A stretch of 64,000 bases of DNA from Caecitellus pseudoparvulus (taxonomy: Eukaryota; Bigyra: Bicosoecida), in contig CBFFRQ010000081.1 of assembly GCA_965644315.1 (NCBI GenBank), forward strand, positions 372,001 to 436,000, written 5' to 3'. Numbering within the stretch: the first letter of the stretch is position 1; every line of letters starts with the position of its first letter. Position numbers and translations under genes: made by a program. Of the stretch, positions 1 to 9,614 are shown piece by piece. Under the pieces are notes generated by a model. It had not been told where the DNA came from, did no database searches, and saw only the letters and a program-made list of their open reading frames with translations.

Positions 1-539
1 AGCCCTCAGCTGCACTCCCTCGGGGATTACAATGGATCCTATGTCAACATTCCCAGACTCTGCCTGCGCTGCACAGGCTTCACCGGCACGAGCATCGCTT
101 GGTGGTTCATGGCGTGCTTGGGTGTGTGACTTCATCAACACCTGCTCCGCAAGGTCTTGAGGCACTGCACCTGGCAAGATGGACACCTCACGCTCATGTG
201 GTTGCCTGCAGTCCACCAGCACAATTTGTCGGCCTTGGGCTTGCGCGTCGAATGCATCTGAGTCGGCGCCGCGATTGAATTCGGGCGAGTACGAAACGCA
301 CATTGTGGCCCCCACCCACGCACCTTGGGGAAAGATATCAATAGATGACATGAAGGCCCACTTGTAGCGGTTGAACATCGTGGCGAGCGTGGCCACCTTG
401 CTCTCTTCTGCCGGATACAGAGTGGTCCAACCTGGCGGTGCTTTGCTGTGAGGGAGCAGATGAAGACACGTGACCTACACGCGGGGTCACGTGGGTGGCA
501 ACTCGCAGTGTGAGGATCACACCTTGATGTAGTGCCCAT
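1..539 (-). CDS. Rhodanese-like domain protein, 5' part (partial)
   Basis: Two-exon model. The ATG is at 539; exon 1 is 539-523, the intron is 522-446 (GTGTGA...CACAG, phase 2), and exon 2 runs from 445 off the left edge of the window. 154 codons are visible. Residues 80-99 read IVLVDCRQPHEREVSILPGA, the LVDxR...H...I.GA pattern that opens a rhodanese (sulfurtransferase-like) domain. The active-site cysteine loop would lie further on, outside the window, so catalytic competence cannot be judged. The upstream residues (WAFMSSIDIFPQGAW at 35-49) belong to no domain I recognise. It is divergent to the membrane-protein gene at 685, with 145 nt between the start codons, so the two probably share a promoter region. 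The reading frame and splice phase agree; the family call rests on the short motif. Confidence 0.6.
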
Positions 540-684
540 CGTGGCAACACTTTTACGCCTGTCCTGTCCGCACTAGCCCAGCCTCAGCACCAGCCTCAGC
601 TGACCAGGGCTGACTTGCGTCCCAGCGCCCCCCGACCGCCCCAGCGAACAGGTAAGGCAGGTGAACAAACCAGTTGCAAGATGA

Positions 685-1910
685 ATGTCCAGCTTGTGGA
701 TCAGTTTCCTGCATCTGATTCTGATTGTTTATTGTGTTGCCAGTGCGCTTTGTGTGACGTTGCAGCCTGAAACGCCAAGCAGCGAAACTCTGCTGAGCGC
801 ACCGCCCAAGCGTGGGCCCGTTGATCTGCAGCGCGCCATGGCAGCTGAGGAGCCTGCCTCTTCAACACCAAAGGTGCCAACGTTGCGATGTGTGCGCTGC
901 ATTCCGATCGCAAGTGCCACCACGCCGCTGCCGCAGACGGTGGATGGAGATGAGCAGGCGCCAGTGGCCGGCATCACTTACGTCGAGCGCAGTTTGGGGG
1001 GCTGGAACTTCCTGGGGTGCGCACCCGCCTTGGCTTTGCGCATGCCCACACATGACACACTCCGCTCCTTCCACACTTTGTGCACAGGGACGACAGCAGC
1101 GCTCGAGCGGCCCAGGCAGCCTCCAGGCCAGTGTGGGTTCGAGCGGGACGGAAAGGCTCCATCGGCGCGCTGGGCATGTCCCACACCGCCTCCCAGCGCC
1201 AGCAAGTCAACACACGGCAGCGCAGGCGCCGCACAGGCTCCGGCTTCGTCGTCTTTGCGCCCAGCAGCCCAAACACACCGGCCGTAGCCCGAGCCCTGCA
1301 GCCATGGCGGGCTGCCGCCACAGCCATGCTGCTCATGGCAGCAGTGACATCCATTGTGGCCCTGGCCGAGACGGGGCATGCAGTTGCGACGGGGGCTGCC
1401 TTGCAAGCTGCTGCCAGCCAGCCAGCTCCGCTGCTGCCGCCAGACGCCTCTGCTGGCGTGCCACCCACTGCAGCTCGAGCGTTGTACCCTGTATTGTGGC
1501 GGGCGACGACTCCCGTGGCTGAGAATGCGTGGGTGCGGTGGTGGTGGCAGTGGGGCGCCCCAGCGGCAGAACGACAGGCTGCAGGCGTTTCCGTTGACTC
1601 GGCCCTGCAGTACGCTCAGTACGAGGCAGGTGATGCCAGCTGGAGTTGGTGCGTGGGCATCAGCTCCCTGCTGCTGTACTCAGCATGTGGAGTGGCCTTG
1701 TATCTCAAGCATGCTCGTGGCCTGTCCGTGTGCTCTGCTGCTTTGCTTGTCCTGTTCATCGTGGTGTGTGCGTTTCCGCCCCGGGGACCTTGGGGGCTTG
1801 TCGCCGGCATCAACAATGCTGGCAGCTTCCTGTGCTGTGCAAGCGCTGCGTCACTGCTGGGTCCAGCTTTCTTCAAGGTTGGCCGACGGTCCATGTTTAG
1901 CTTGATGTAG
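685..1910 (+). CDS. Orphan multipass membrane protein
   Basis: Exons 685-1016 and 1088-1910 are joined across a 71-nt intron (GTGCGC...CACAG, phase 2), giving 384 residues. The N-terminus (MSSLWISFLHLILIVYCVAS) is a signal peptide or first membrane helix. Further hydrophobic stretches lie in the second exon near MLLMAAVTSIVAL, WCVGISSLLLYSACGVAL, SVCSAALLVLFIVVCAF and GSFLCCASAASLLGP, so about five membrane segments are expected, four of them in the C-terminal half. The region between the first and second is polar and Arg/Ser/Ala rich. I recognise no family. A second ATG at 681 is out of frame and soon stops, so 685 was chosen. The protein is likely in the endomembrane system or plasma membrane; its function is unknown. 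Confidence 0.6.
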
Positions 1911-2184
1911 ACATCAAAGTCGAGTCAACCTGTGCGGGGCATGGTCTGCGGGGGGGTGGGGGGGGGGCACTGGTGAAGGGCCTGCACACAAGGTGCACCT
2001 GAACAGTAAATGCAAGTTCATGATCTCGTCCCGCCTCCGTTAGTGTGGGTCGGAGGCCAAGCAGTGTGCTGCACTGCACCAGCCGCTTGTGAGATCAAGG
2101 AAGCGCGGCACCGCGAGGCAGAGGCGAGCCTAGCCAGACGCAGCTGTGTGCGACTAGTTCTGCCCTGGGCTTCAAGCGTCAGTC

Positions 2185-5100
2185 ATGTCGGCCGGCAGCA
2201 TCCGCAGCCGCGTGGTGCAGGAGATACTGTCCAGTGAGCAGGTGGGTGATGTTTGCATCGCTTGCGACGAGCAGGCGTGTGCATCTCCCGCACCGCCAGC
2301 GCTATCCTGTGCTGCCTGCCACGCGTTTCTCGAGCCATTAGCATGGCATTTATCTGCTTTCCTTCCCAGTCCTACGTCGAGGACATGGAACGGCTGTGCC
2401 TGTTTTTCCTTGCGCCGCTGCGACGCTTGGCCAGCTCCTCCAACCCAGTGCTGACTGCACCCCAAGTCAGCACGATCTTCGGCACAGTGGACCAACTGGT
2501 GAGTGCTTCACCACATCAGGGGTGGTTCCATTCCCCAACTGCCGCGTTCCAGACCAGAGCACTCTCAGTGCCGCGTGCTTGCCCTTGCATTGCCGGCTGG
2601 CGTGGCACTGGCGTTGCAGCCTCGCTCCCGCCTGCCTGATGCTCACAGCCCCTGCCGCTCGCATCGCACAGCTGGAGTTCAACCGTAGCTTCTTGGCAGA
2701 TCTGTCAGCAGAGGTGAACAATACCGAAGGGCGTGACCCCCAGCTGGGCCAGCTCTTCGTTGACTTCGGACCGTACCTGAAGATGTACTCAGGTGCGGCT
2801 GTGCCGGTTTGCATCCTCGCCCTGCTGCCGGAGTCCAACCAGCGCACGCTACGCTTCCGCAGCTTTCGTGGACAAACATGACGTAGCGTTGCGGGCGCTG
2901 GAGGAGGCAGAGGTGAACTCTGCATCTTTCCGCTCCTTCATCACCAACATCTACGCACTGAACACGGTGCGGGGCCAGACCCTGCGCTCCTTCCTCATCA
3001 TGCCTGGTGCGTCGCCAGCTCCCTGCCAAGCCATGCACAGTTATACAACGCTCTTTTTCTCGCCTTGCGCAGTGCAACGGGTCCCACGGTACCGCCTGCT
3101 TCTGAAGGAGTTGCTGTCCCATACCCCCGAGGAACATGCCGACCGGCGTGCGTTGGAGAAGGCACTGGGAATTGTGGAGCAGGCCGCCACGCACATCAAT
3201 GAGGGCATTCGGCGGCGCGAGAACATGGAAAAGATCCTCGAAGTTCAGCAGGATGAGGGTGTGTCTCTCGTCCAGCCCAGTCGTGTGTTTATGAAGGAGG
3301 GCACTCTGTTCAAGCTGTGTCGGCGCGGGTTCAAAGAGTTCACGTTCTACCTGTTCAACGACAGTGAGTGAGCCAGCTCCATGCAGCCCATGCCATGTGT
3401 CACACTGGCCACACCACCCCCCCTTGCGCAGTCTTGCTGTATTGTGGCGCCGGGCAATTCGGCCGCTCCAGCCGGGTGTTGCAGCTGGCTGGAGTGTACG
3501 TTGCGGACGTGGGCGCGACTGCCGTGCGCAAGTCGCCACGAGGGTCCTTCTGGATTGGTGCCGGAGGTGGCGGCACCCCTGCAGCTCCCGCACCTGCTAT
3601 GGCAGAGTACAAGTACTTGCCACAGGCCCAAGCAGGCGGAGCAAAGCTCGCACCTCCAGGAACTGAAGATACTCCTGATGCCCGGGCAGGTGTGGACTCT
3701 GCAGGAGCCGCGGCAACCAAGGACGTGGATGCAACCCGGTCTTTCCTGCTGCAGTCTTCCACCAAGAGCTTCATTGTGCAGGCAGCTGACGCAGGGAAGG
3801 CTGCAGAGTGGCGCTCTGCAATTTCCGGCGCAGCAGCGGCTTGCCGCCGCTCAGCTGGCGGCAGTGCAGGCGAGCAAGACGCAGCACCGGTGTGGGAAGT
3901 GGACTCCGAAGTGCCTGCGTGCCGCCTATGTGCAGTACAATTTGGCATGCTGGTGCGCAAGTGAGTTGTCACAGCGGGCCCTGGTCACACCGCTCCGAAC
4001 ACCCACCTGCACCTTTGCACACGCCTCCGCCTTCTTCTCTGCACAGACACCACTGCCGCAACTGTGGCAGCATTGTTTGCAATGCCTGCAGTCCTTACCG
4101 CTGGCCGCTGCCCCGTATTGACCCTGATCGCCCCAGCCGTGTCTGCACATCATGCTACCAAAGCCTGGTCGCGCCCGGCAGCTCAGAAGCTGCCAGCGCA
4201 GCGACGGCTGCCGCTGCAGCTGCCGCCCGCGGCGAGGCGAACTCTGGCAGCAGCGATGACTCCATCGTGCGCAGCGTCGCTCGCAGCATCCGAAAGAGCA
4301 TCACAGGGCTCGCCGCCCGTGTGCGCAACTCTTCCATAGGCGAGGCGTCAGATTTGGAAGAGGAGTACACTCCCAGCCGCCGGCGCTCCGTTCCCAACCG
4401 CAAGCCCTCCGTGACGCCCAGCACCAGCCTCGCAGACGTGGATGCGGTCGTGGACGCGGAACTCGCAGCCAAGCGGGCTGTGGCAGCCGTGCAGGCTGCC
4501 CAGGCGAGTGGGCAGCCGGTGCTGCCAGCCACACCTGCCCGGCCCTCAGCTGCATCAGGGCCCCGTCCACGGCGTGACTCTTACCACCGCACGGAGCGTG
4601 TGCCCTTCGAGCCAGTGGCGCGGGACAGTGTGACGGTGCCCGCTGCTGCAGGTAGCACTCCCCGTTCCTCCCCGCCTGTCCCACCCCCCCGCCCTGTTTC
4701 CACGGGGGAAGTGCCCGGCGCCAAACACCCCAACACCTTCCCAGACAAGCGCCCGCCTGTGCGGGCCAGCGATGGAGCCGTGCTTCCGGCGTCCTTCTTG
4801 CATGGCTGTGTGGTTTGCGGCGATTTCGACGTTGCCGGGTTGCCCGACAACTGGTTCGCGTCTGGGGACCCAGATTCAGGACGGGTGTATTACTTCAATG
4901 ATGTCAGCGAGGAGACGGCCTGGGAGCCACCGCCCGGCTCAGACCCCACCCTAGTGGCCACCACGGCTGTGAAGCTGCCATCTCCCTGGGAGGCGGTGCG
5001 AACGGATGAGGGCCACCTGTACTTCGTCCGGCCCCGAACACCCCCGCCAGGACACACTGGCGACGTATGGCAGTCTCAGTGGGGCCTGCCAGTGGGCTCT

Positions 5101-6108
5101 GTGAAGCTGAGACCGTACGAGTCCGGTGCCGCAGGCAGTGGCCCCCCGGCACTGCAGGGCGGCGCCGCAATGGCGCCCCTTGCCCCAGGGGAGGTGGAGC
5201 CGTTGTCCCGAGAGGGGGCGGTGGGTGTGCGCATCCTGCGCGACATTTCGTCACCCACCTCGGGCGTGGCCAGTGCTGACGGCAGCAGTCCCCAGGCACG
5301 CCAACAAGGCGTCGGAGTCACCATGGTTGGCAGTCGGGGCGTGGACGGGGAGGGCTACGCCTCCACGGCACCTGTGGCGCCCACCGAAGAGTGGACCCCC
5401 GCCAGCACCCGCCTGCAGAGCAACACGTCCCTGGCACAGTACGCCGCACAGGGCGACGGGCGGCGCCCAGGAGACAGCTCCCCAGCATCCGGCACCACAC
5501 AGCGCCCCTTCGCAGGCATGCTGACAGGGCGGGCACTGCCACCTGTGCCAGTGGACGCGTCGGGCGCCCCCCCTGTGCCCCCCCGACACACAGCCCCCAC
5601 ACCAGCACCAGCGACCACTGATGGCGCCGACACACCCCCGCCAGTGCCGGCACGGCGTCGAGGTGGCGGCGCCCCCCCAACACAGCAGCAAGGCTTGACC
5701 GCAAGCCAAGTGAAGGAGATCCGTGCGCTGAAGGAGCTGGAGGACTCACACACCACGCCAGACGGCGCCGTGAACGTCCGGGCTCTGGTGGGCAAGTGGG
5801 CGGGTGGCGGCGGCGGTGCCTCACGGGCTGTGAGGGTGAAACGCACCAGTGGAGTGGGCATGCTCCCCAGCATGGTGTCTGACGCCAAGGCCACCCAAGG
5901 CCCCATCTCCAGCTCCAAGCGCCCCTCCTGGATGGCCATGCGCAAGGGCGGAGGTGCCAGCCTGGCAGGCAGCAGTGACGCCACGACAAGTGCCAGGGCC
6001 GGCGGGGGCGTCACTCCCACACGCCCGCCTCGGCGCAGCAAGGTGGGCGCTGCGCAGGGCGCCAAGGTGAGTGCGCTGCTGGCGAAGTTCGAGGGCGCGA
6101 AGCGGTAA
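2185..6108 (+). CDS. RhoGEF-PH-FYVE-WW protein (FGD-like)
   Basis: Seven exons: 2185-2241, 2370-2498, 2672-2792, 2863-3006, 3073-3363, 3432-3960 and 4047-6108, giving 1,110 residues with all splice phases consistent. A Dbl-homology RhoGEF domain occupies about residues 7-215 (SYVEDMERLC; the signature PVQRVPRYRLLLKELL spans the exon 4/5 junction). A PH domain starts near 220 (FMKEGTLFKLCRRGFKEFTF) and carries a long insertion. A FYVE zinc finger lies at about 410-465 (CRLC, then RKHHCRNCGSIVCNAC, then CTSC). A WW domain lies at about 687-718 (NWFASG...VYYFND...AWEPP). The remaining 390 residues are Pro/Ser/Ala rich. Members of the FGD family activate Rho/Cdc42-type GTPases at PI3P-bearing membranes and link actin to endosomes. 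The WW domain is an unusual addition and suggests a proline-rich partner. The last ~780 nt of the gene have been copied three times downstream. Confidence 0.88.
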
Positions 6109-6472
6109 GCAGCCTGGAGCTTGCACCGTGGGGCGCGTGGGGACAATGCAGTGATTGGGCGGGTGTCAGGTCGTGCATGGGGCTGGGCGGTGGAGGTGGT
6201 GGCGAGGGGGGGCGCCACGGCGTGGGTGGCACTGTACGCGTCATGGGTCATGTGCCTGAGCTGTGGGCAAGGAGGAGTGAGGTCCAGGCTGTCACGCAGC
6301 TTCGCAGGTGCGACATTGAGGCGGCTGTGTCAAAATGAACGCCCTCCTTCACCTCGTTGCACTAAATAGTGGAAGCCAGCTTGTTGTGTGCTTCTGTGCT
6401 GTGCCACTTTTGCTGTTGTGCAGTTGAGTTGGTTGGCGAAAGCAGTTGCGCCATTTGCAACACCACCACGCC
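6109..6472 (+). other. Intergenic: RhoGEF 3' flank and Ank1 5' flank
   Basis: No gene is seen here. The first ~190 nt follow the RhoGEF stop codon and recur, with small changes, after each truncated RhoGEF-tail copy (from 9270, 12782 and 14792). The remainder is the 5' flank of Ank1. A segment near 6430-6472 (TTGGTTGGCG then CACCACGCCATGG) also precedes Ank3 and Ank4, so it is probably the shared promoter/5' UTR of the ankyrin family. Confidence 0.5.
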
Positions 6473-8434
6473 ATGGCTGCTGAGGTCGACAAGCAGACAG
6501 GAGCGCGGCGATGGCAGGCCGCCTGTGATGCTGAGCAGCCAGATGTACTGCTGAGCATGCTGGAGGGGCGTGGCGATGGTGTGGGTGCGGAGGCGGGGAG
6601 GTTGTCGAGTGCTGAGGCAACCGCTGGCTTTGTTGTTGCTTGCAAAGCAGGGCATGTTGGCTTATTGCGTGGATTGCTCGGGTTGGAGGGTGATCAAGCT
6701 GTGGATGTGCACGCTGGAGATGAAAGTGGTCCTGAGGCTGGCTTCCGACATGCCTGTCGCAACGGGCGCATTGATGTGGTGCGAGAGCTGCTGACTCTGA
6801 CGGGTGCTCGTGAGGTGGATGTGCATGCTGGACCTGAGGGTGAGCCTGAGTACGGCTTCCAGGCTGCCTGTTGCTATGGTCATGTAGATGTTGTGAGGGA
6901 GCTGCTGACTTTGACCGGGCATCGTGAGGTGGATGTGCATGCTGGGCCTGATGGCAAACTTGAGGATGGGTTCCAATGGGCTTGTCAGAATGGGCACATT
7001 GATGTGGTGCGAGAGCTGCTGGCATTGACTGGTGCTCGAGAGGTGGATGTGCATGCTGGACCTGAGGGTGAGCCTGAGGCTGGCTTCAGACTTGCTTGTC
7101 AGAGCGGACACCTTGATGTTGTGCGAGAGCTGCTGGCGCTGGGCGGGCATCGCGAGGTGGATGTGCACGCTGGGCCTGAGGGCAAGCCTGAGACTGGCTT
7201 CAGACTTGCTTGTCAGAACGGGCACCTTGATGTGGTGCGAGAGCTGCTGGCGCTGAGCGGGCATCGTGAGGTGGATGTGCATGCTGGAGATCCGAACAGT
7301 CCTGAGGCTGCCTTCCAGCTTGCTTGTCAGAACGGGCACATTGACGTGGTGCGCGAGCTGCTGGCACTGACGGGGCATCGTGAGATAGATGTGCATGCTG
7401 GGCCTGAGGGCGAGCGTGAGTATGGCTTCCGACTTGCCTGTGAGCATGGGCACATTGATGTGGTCCGTGAGCTGCTGGCGCTGACTGGTGCTCGAGAGGT
7501 GGATGTACATGCTGGGCCTGAGGGCAAGCCTGAGGCCGGCTTCAGACTTGCTTGTCAGAACGGGCACATTGATGTGGTGCGAGAGCTGCTGGCGCTGAGC
7601 GGGCATCGTGAGGTGGATGTACATGCTGGGCCTGAGGGCAAGCCTGAGGCTGGCTTCAGACTTGCTTGTCGCTTTGGGCACCTTGATGTTGTGCGAGAGC
7701 TGCTGGCGCTGACTGGTGCTCGGGAGGTGGATGTACATGCTGGGCCTGAGGGCAAGCCTGAGGCTGGCTTCAGACTTGCTTGTCAGAACGGGCACCTTGA
7801 TGTAGTGCGAGAGCTGCTGGCGCTGAGCGGGCATCGTGAGGTGGATGTACATGCTGGGCCTAAGGGCTGGCCTGAGGCTTGCTTCCGACTTGCCTGCGAG
7901 TATGGCCACATTGATGTGGTGCGAGAGCTGCTGGCGCTGGACGGGCAACGTGAGGTGGATGTGCATGCTGAAGATCCGAACGGTCCTGAGGCTGCCTTTC
8001 AACTTGCCTGTCAGAATGGGCACATTGATGTAGTTCGAGAGCTGCTGAAGCTGACTGGTGCACGTGAGGTTGATGTTCATGCTGGGCCTGAGGGCTGGCC
8101 TGAGGCTGCCTTCCTGGCCGCTTGTTGGAAGGGGCATTTGGATGTGCTGCGGGAGCTTTTGGCATTGAGCGGGCATCGTGAGGTGGATGTGCATGCTGGG
8201 CCTGAGGGCACACCTGAGTTTGGCTTCGTGGCCGCTTGTTGGACGGGGCATTTGGATGTGCTGCGGGAGCTGCTAGGCCTCACTGGCCATCGGGCCATCC
8301 CCCTGCACACACGACTCGCAGCGGGAACAGCAGCTGTGCAACCTGCCAAAGATGCCGCCTGGCACGGCACCAGCACTCGACGTGGGCGGCGTACCATGGT
8401 GCTGCTGCGTGCTGGCCGGACAGCAAGGAAGTGA
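6473..8434 (+). CDS. Ankyrin-like repeat protein 1 (15 repeats)
   Basis: A single-exon gene of 653 residues. The start at 6473 (CACGCCATGG) is conserved in the four paralogues. A ~50-residue leader begins MAAEVDKQ and contains WQAACDAEQPDVLLSML. It is followed by 15 tandem repeats of 38 residues (114 nt) with consensus PE.GFRLACQNGHIDVVREL, then LALTGHREVDVHAG. The GHxDVVRELL helix and VDVHAG turn match ankyrin repeats, but the usual TPLH start is replaced by GFRLAC and the loop is about five residues longer. All copies end with a common C-terminus (GHRAIPLHTRLAAGTAAVQP ... HGTSTRRG). Ankyrin arrays bind other proteins; the partner is unknown and there is no signal peptide or membrane segment. 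The last two repeats are nearly identical to those of Ank3, consistent with segmental duplication. Confidence 0.8.
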   Translation: MAAEVDKQTGARRWQAACDAEQPDVLLSMLEGRGDGVGAEAGRLSSAEATAGFVVACKAGHVGLLRGLLGLEGDQAVDVHAGDESGPEAGFRHACRNGRIDVVRELLTLTGAREVDVHAGPEGEPEYGFQAACCYGHVDVVRELLTLTGHREVDVHAGPDGKLEDGFQWACQNGHIDVVRELLALTGAREVDVHAGPEGEPEAGFRLACQSGHLDVVRELLALGGHREVDVHAGPEGKPETGFRLACQNGHLDVVRELLALSGHREVDVHAGDPNSPEAAFQLACQNGHIDVVRELLALTGHREIDVHAGPEGEREYGFRLACEHGHIDVVRELLALTGAREVDVHAGPEGKPEAGFRLACQNGHIDVVRELLALSGHREVDVHAGPEGKPEAGFRLACRFGHLDVVRELLALTGAREVDVHAGPEGKPEAGFRLACQNGHLDVVRELLALSGHREVDVHAGPKGWPEACFRLACEYGHIDVVRELLALDGQREVDVHAEDPNGPEAAFQLACQNGHIDVVRELLKLTGAREVDVHAGPEGWPEAAFLAACWKGHLDVLRELLALSGHREVDVHAGPEGTPEFGFVAACWTGHLDVLRELLGLTGHRAIPLHTRLAAGTAAVQPAKDAAWHGTSTRRGRRTMVLLRAGRTARK

Positions 8435-8610
8435 CAGCAACTGTAGGCCGACTCAGTCCTGGCGTCTCCAGCTGGGAAGGCTCCACGCTGTGAGTGAGTG
8501 AGGCGACACAGGTGAGGGCTCCACGTGACACTGCTCCCATCGCATCGACCAGACACGGTGCAGGCGCGCGCACTGTGCTGCGGGCTTGGACTGGGTCGTG
8601 CTCTTGGACG
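8435..8610 (+). other. Ank1 3' flank, also present after Ank2 and Ank3
   Basis: This is non-coding 3' flank. The first ~90 nt (from GACAGCAACTG through GGCTCCACGCTGTGAGTGAG) recur after Ank3 at a constant offset of 5,522 nt and, more diverged, after Ank2 at about 11010-11100. No other feature is seen. Confidence 0.5.
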
Positions 8611-8700
8611 ACACCCCCCACGACAGCCTCGATGGTGGGTGACCCTGCTTCCAACGCGTCGACTGCGTGCGGCAGCCGCGGTATCATCAGCTCAGTCTGA
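8611..8700 (-). pseudogene. CSN6 exon-5 5' sliver (truncated copy)
   Basis: About 90 nt correspond to the 5' edge of CSN6 exon 5 and its splice acceptor (intact locus about 17331-17410). Read on the minus strand it encodes VDALEAGSPTIEAVV, against VDALEAESLTIEAVV in intact CSN6. The rest of CSN6 is missing on both sides, so it is non-functional. It abuts the RhoGEF-tail copy that begins near 8711, which marks the join made by an early tandem duplication. Confidence 0.7.
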
Positions 8701-8710
8701 TGGGCAGTGT

Positions 8711-9405
8711 GGGGGATGCGTCTGGCGCCCCCCCTGTGCCCCCCCGACACACAGCCCCCACACCAGCACCAGCGACCACTGACGGCGCCGACACACCCCC
8801 GCCAGTGCCGGCACGGCGTCGAGGTGGCGGCGCCCCCCCAACACAGCAGCAAGGCTTGACCGCCAGCCAAGTGAAGGAGATCCGTGCGCTGAAGGAGCTG
8901 GAGGACTCACACACCACGCCAGACGGCGCCGTGAACGTCCGGGCTCTGGTGGGCAAGTGGGCGGGTGGCGACGGCGGTGCCTCACGGGCTGTGAGGGTGA
9001 AACGCACCAGTGGAGTGGGCATGCTCCCCAGCATGGTGTCCGACGCCAAGGCCACCCAAGGCCCCATCTCCAGCTCCAAGCGCCCCTCCTGGATGGCCAT
9101 GCGCAAGGGCGGAGGTGCCAGCCTGGCAGGCAGCAGTGACGCCTCGACAGGTGCCAGGGCCGGTGGGGGCGTCACTCCCACACGCCCGCCCCGGCGCAGC
9201 AAGGTGGGCGCTGCGCAGGGCGCCAAGGTGAGCGCGCTGCTGGCGAAGTTCGAGGGCGCGAAGCGGTAAGCAGCCTGGAGCTTGCACCGTGGGGCGCGTG
9301 GGGACAATGCAGTGATTGGGCGGGTGGCTGGTCGTGCATGGGGCTGGACGGTGGAGTTTGTGGCGAGGGGGGGGCGCCACGGCGTGGGTGGCACTGCACG
9401 TGTCA
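8711..9405 (+). pseudogene. Truncated RhoGEF 3'-end copy A
   Basis: This is a near-identical copy of the RhoGEF gene from about 5563 to past its stop codon, plus ~130 nt of 3' flank. The frame is open to the original stop (9267-9269) and encodes the Pro-rich tail (GAPPVPPRHTAP ... ALLAKFEGAKR). The DH, PH, FYVE and WW parts are absent. The frame extends upstream into the antisense CSN6 sliver to an ATG at 8667, so a chimeric 200-residue protein is possible on paper. The few substitutions suggest a recent origin. I treat it as a fragment and not a gene. Confidence 0.75.
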
Positions 9406-9614
9406 GCTGCGTTTCGGGACTTGTGACCCAGGTAGCAATGCAGCCTTGACAGGTGTCACACTGTCATGTCCCGGTCAAAGTCAATACCGATGCCTGCATC
9501 GTACACCTCTTGTGTACATTGACCAGCACATGCCCTTGCTGTACCGCCTGTGCCTCTGTGCCGGGGGTGTTGCTTTGTGAACGTGGCAGGTGCGGAATCA
9601 GGGTCCACCACGCC
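9406..9614 (+). other. Ank2-specific 5' flank
   Basis: After about 9405 the sequence no longer follows the 5' flank shared by Ank1, Ank3 and Ank4. It returns to it only at the CACCACGCCATGG start context. No ORF of note is seen. Ank2 may therefore have its own promoter. Confidence 0.45.

Noticed and set aside
6662-8251. Long minus-strand ORF (529 residues) opposite Ank1, with similar ones opposite Ank2-4
   Set aside because: It is the antisense shadow of the repeat array, made long by repetition of a stop-free unit; composition is not protein-like.
6800-8260. 114-nt regularly spaced repeats resembling a CRISPR array
   Set aside because: The units are contiguous, coding and translate as ankyrin-like repeats; there are no unique spacers and the genome is eukaryotic.
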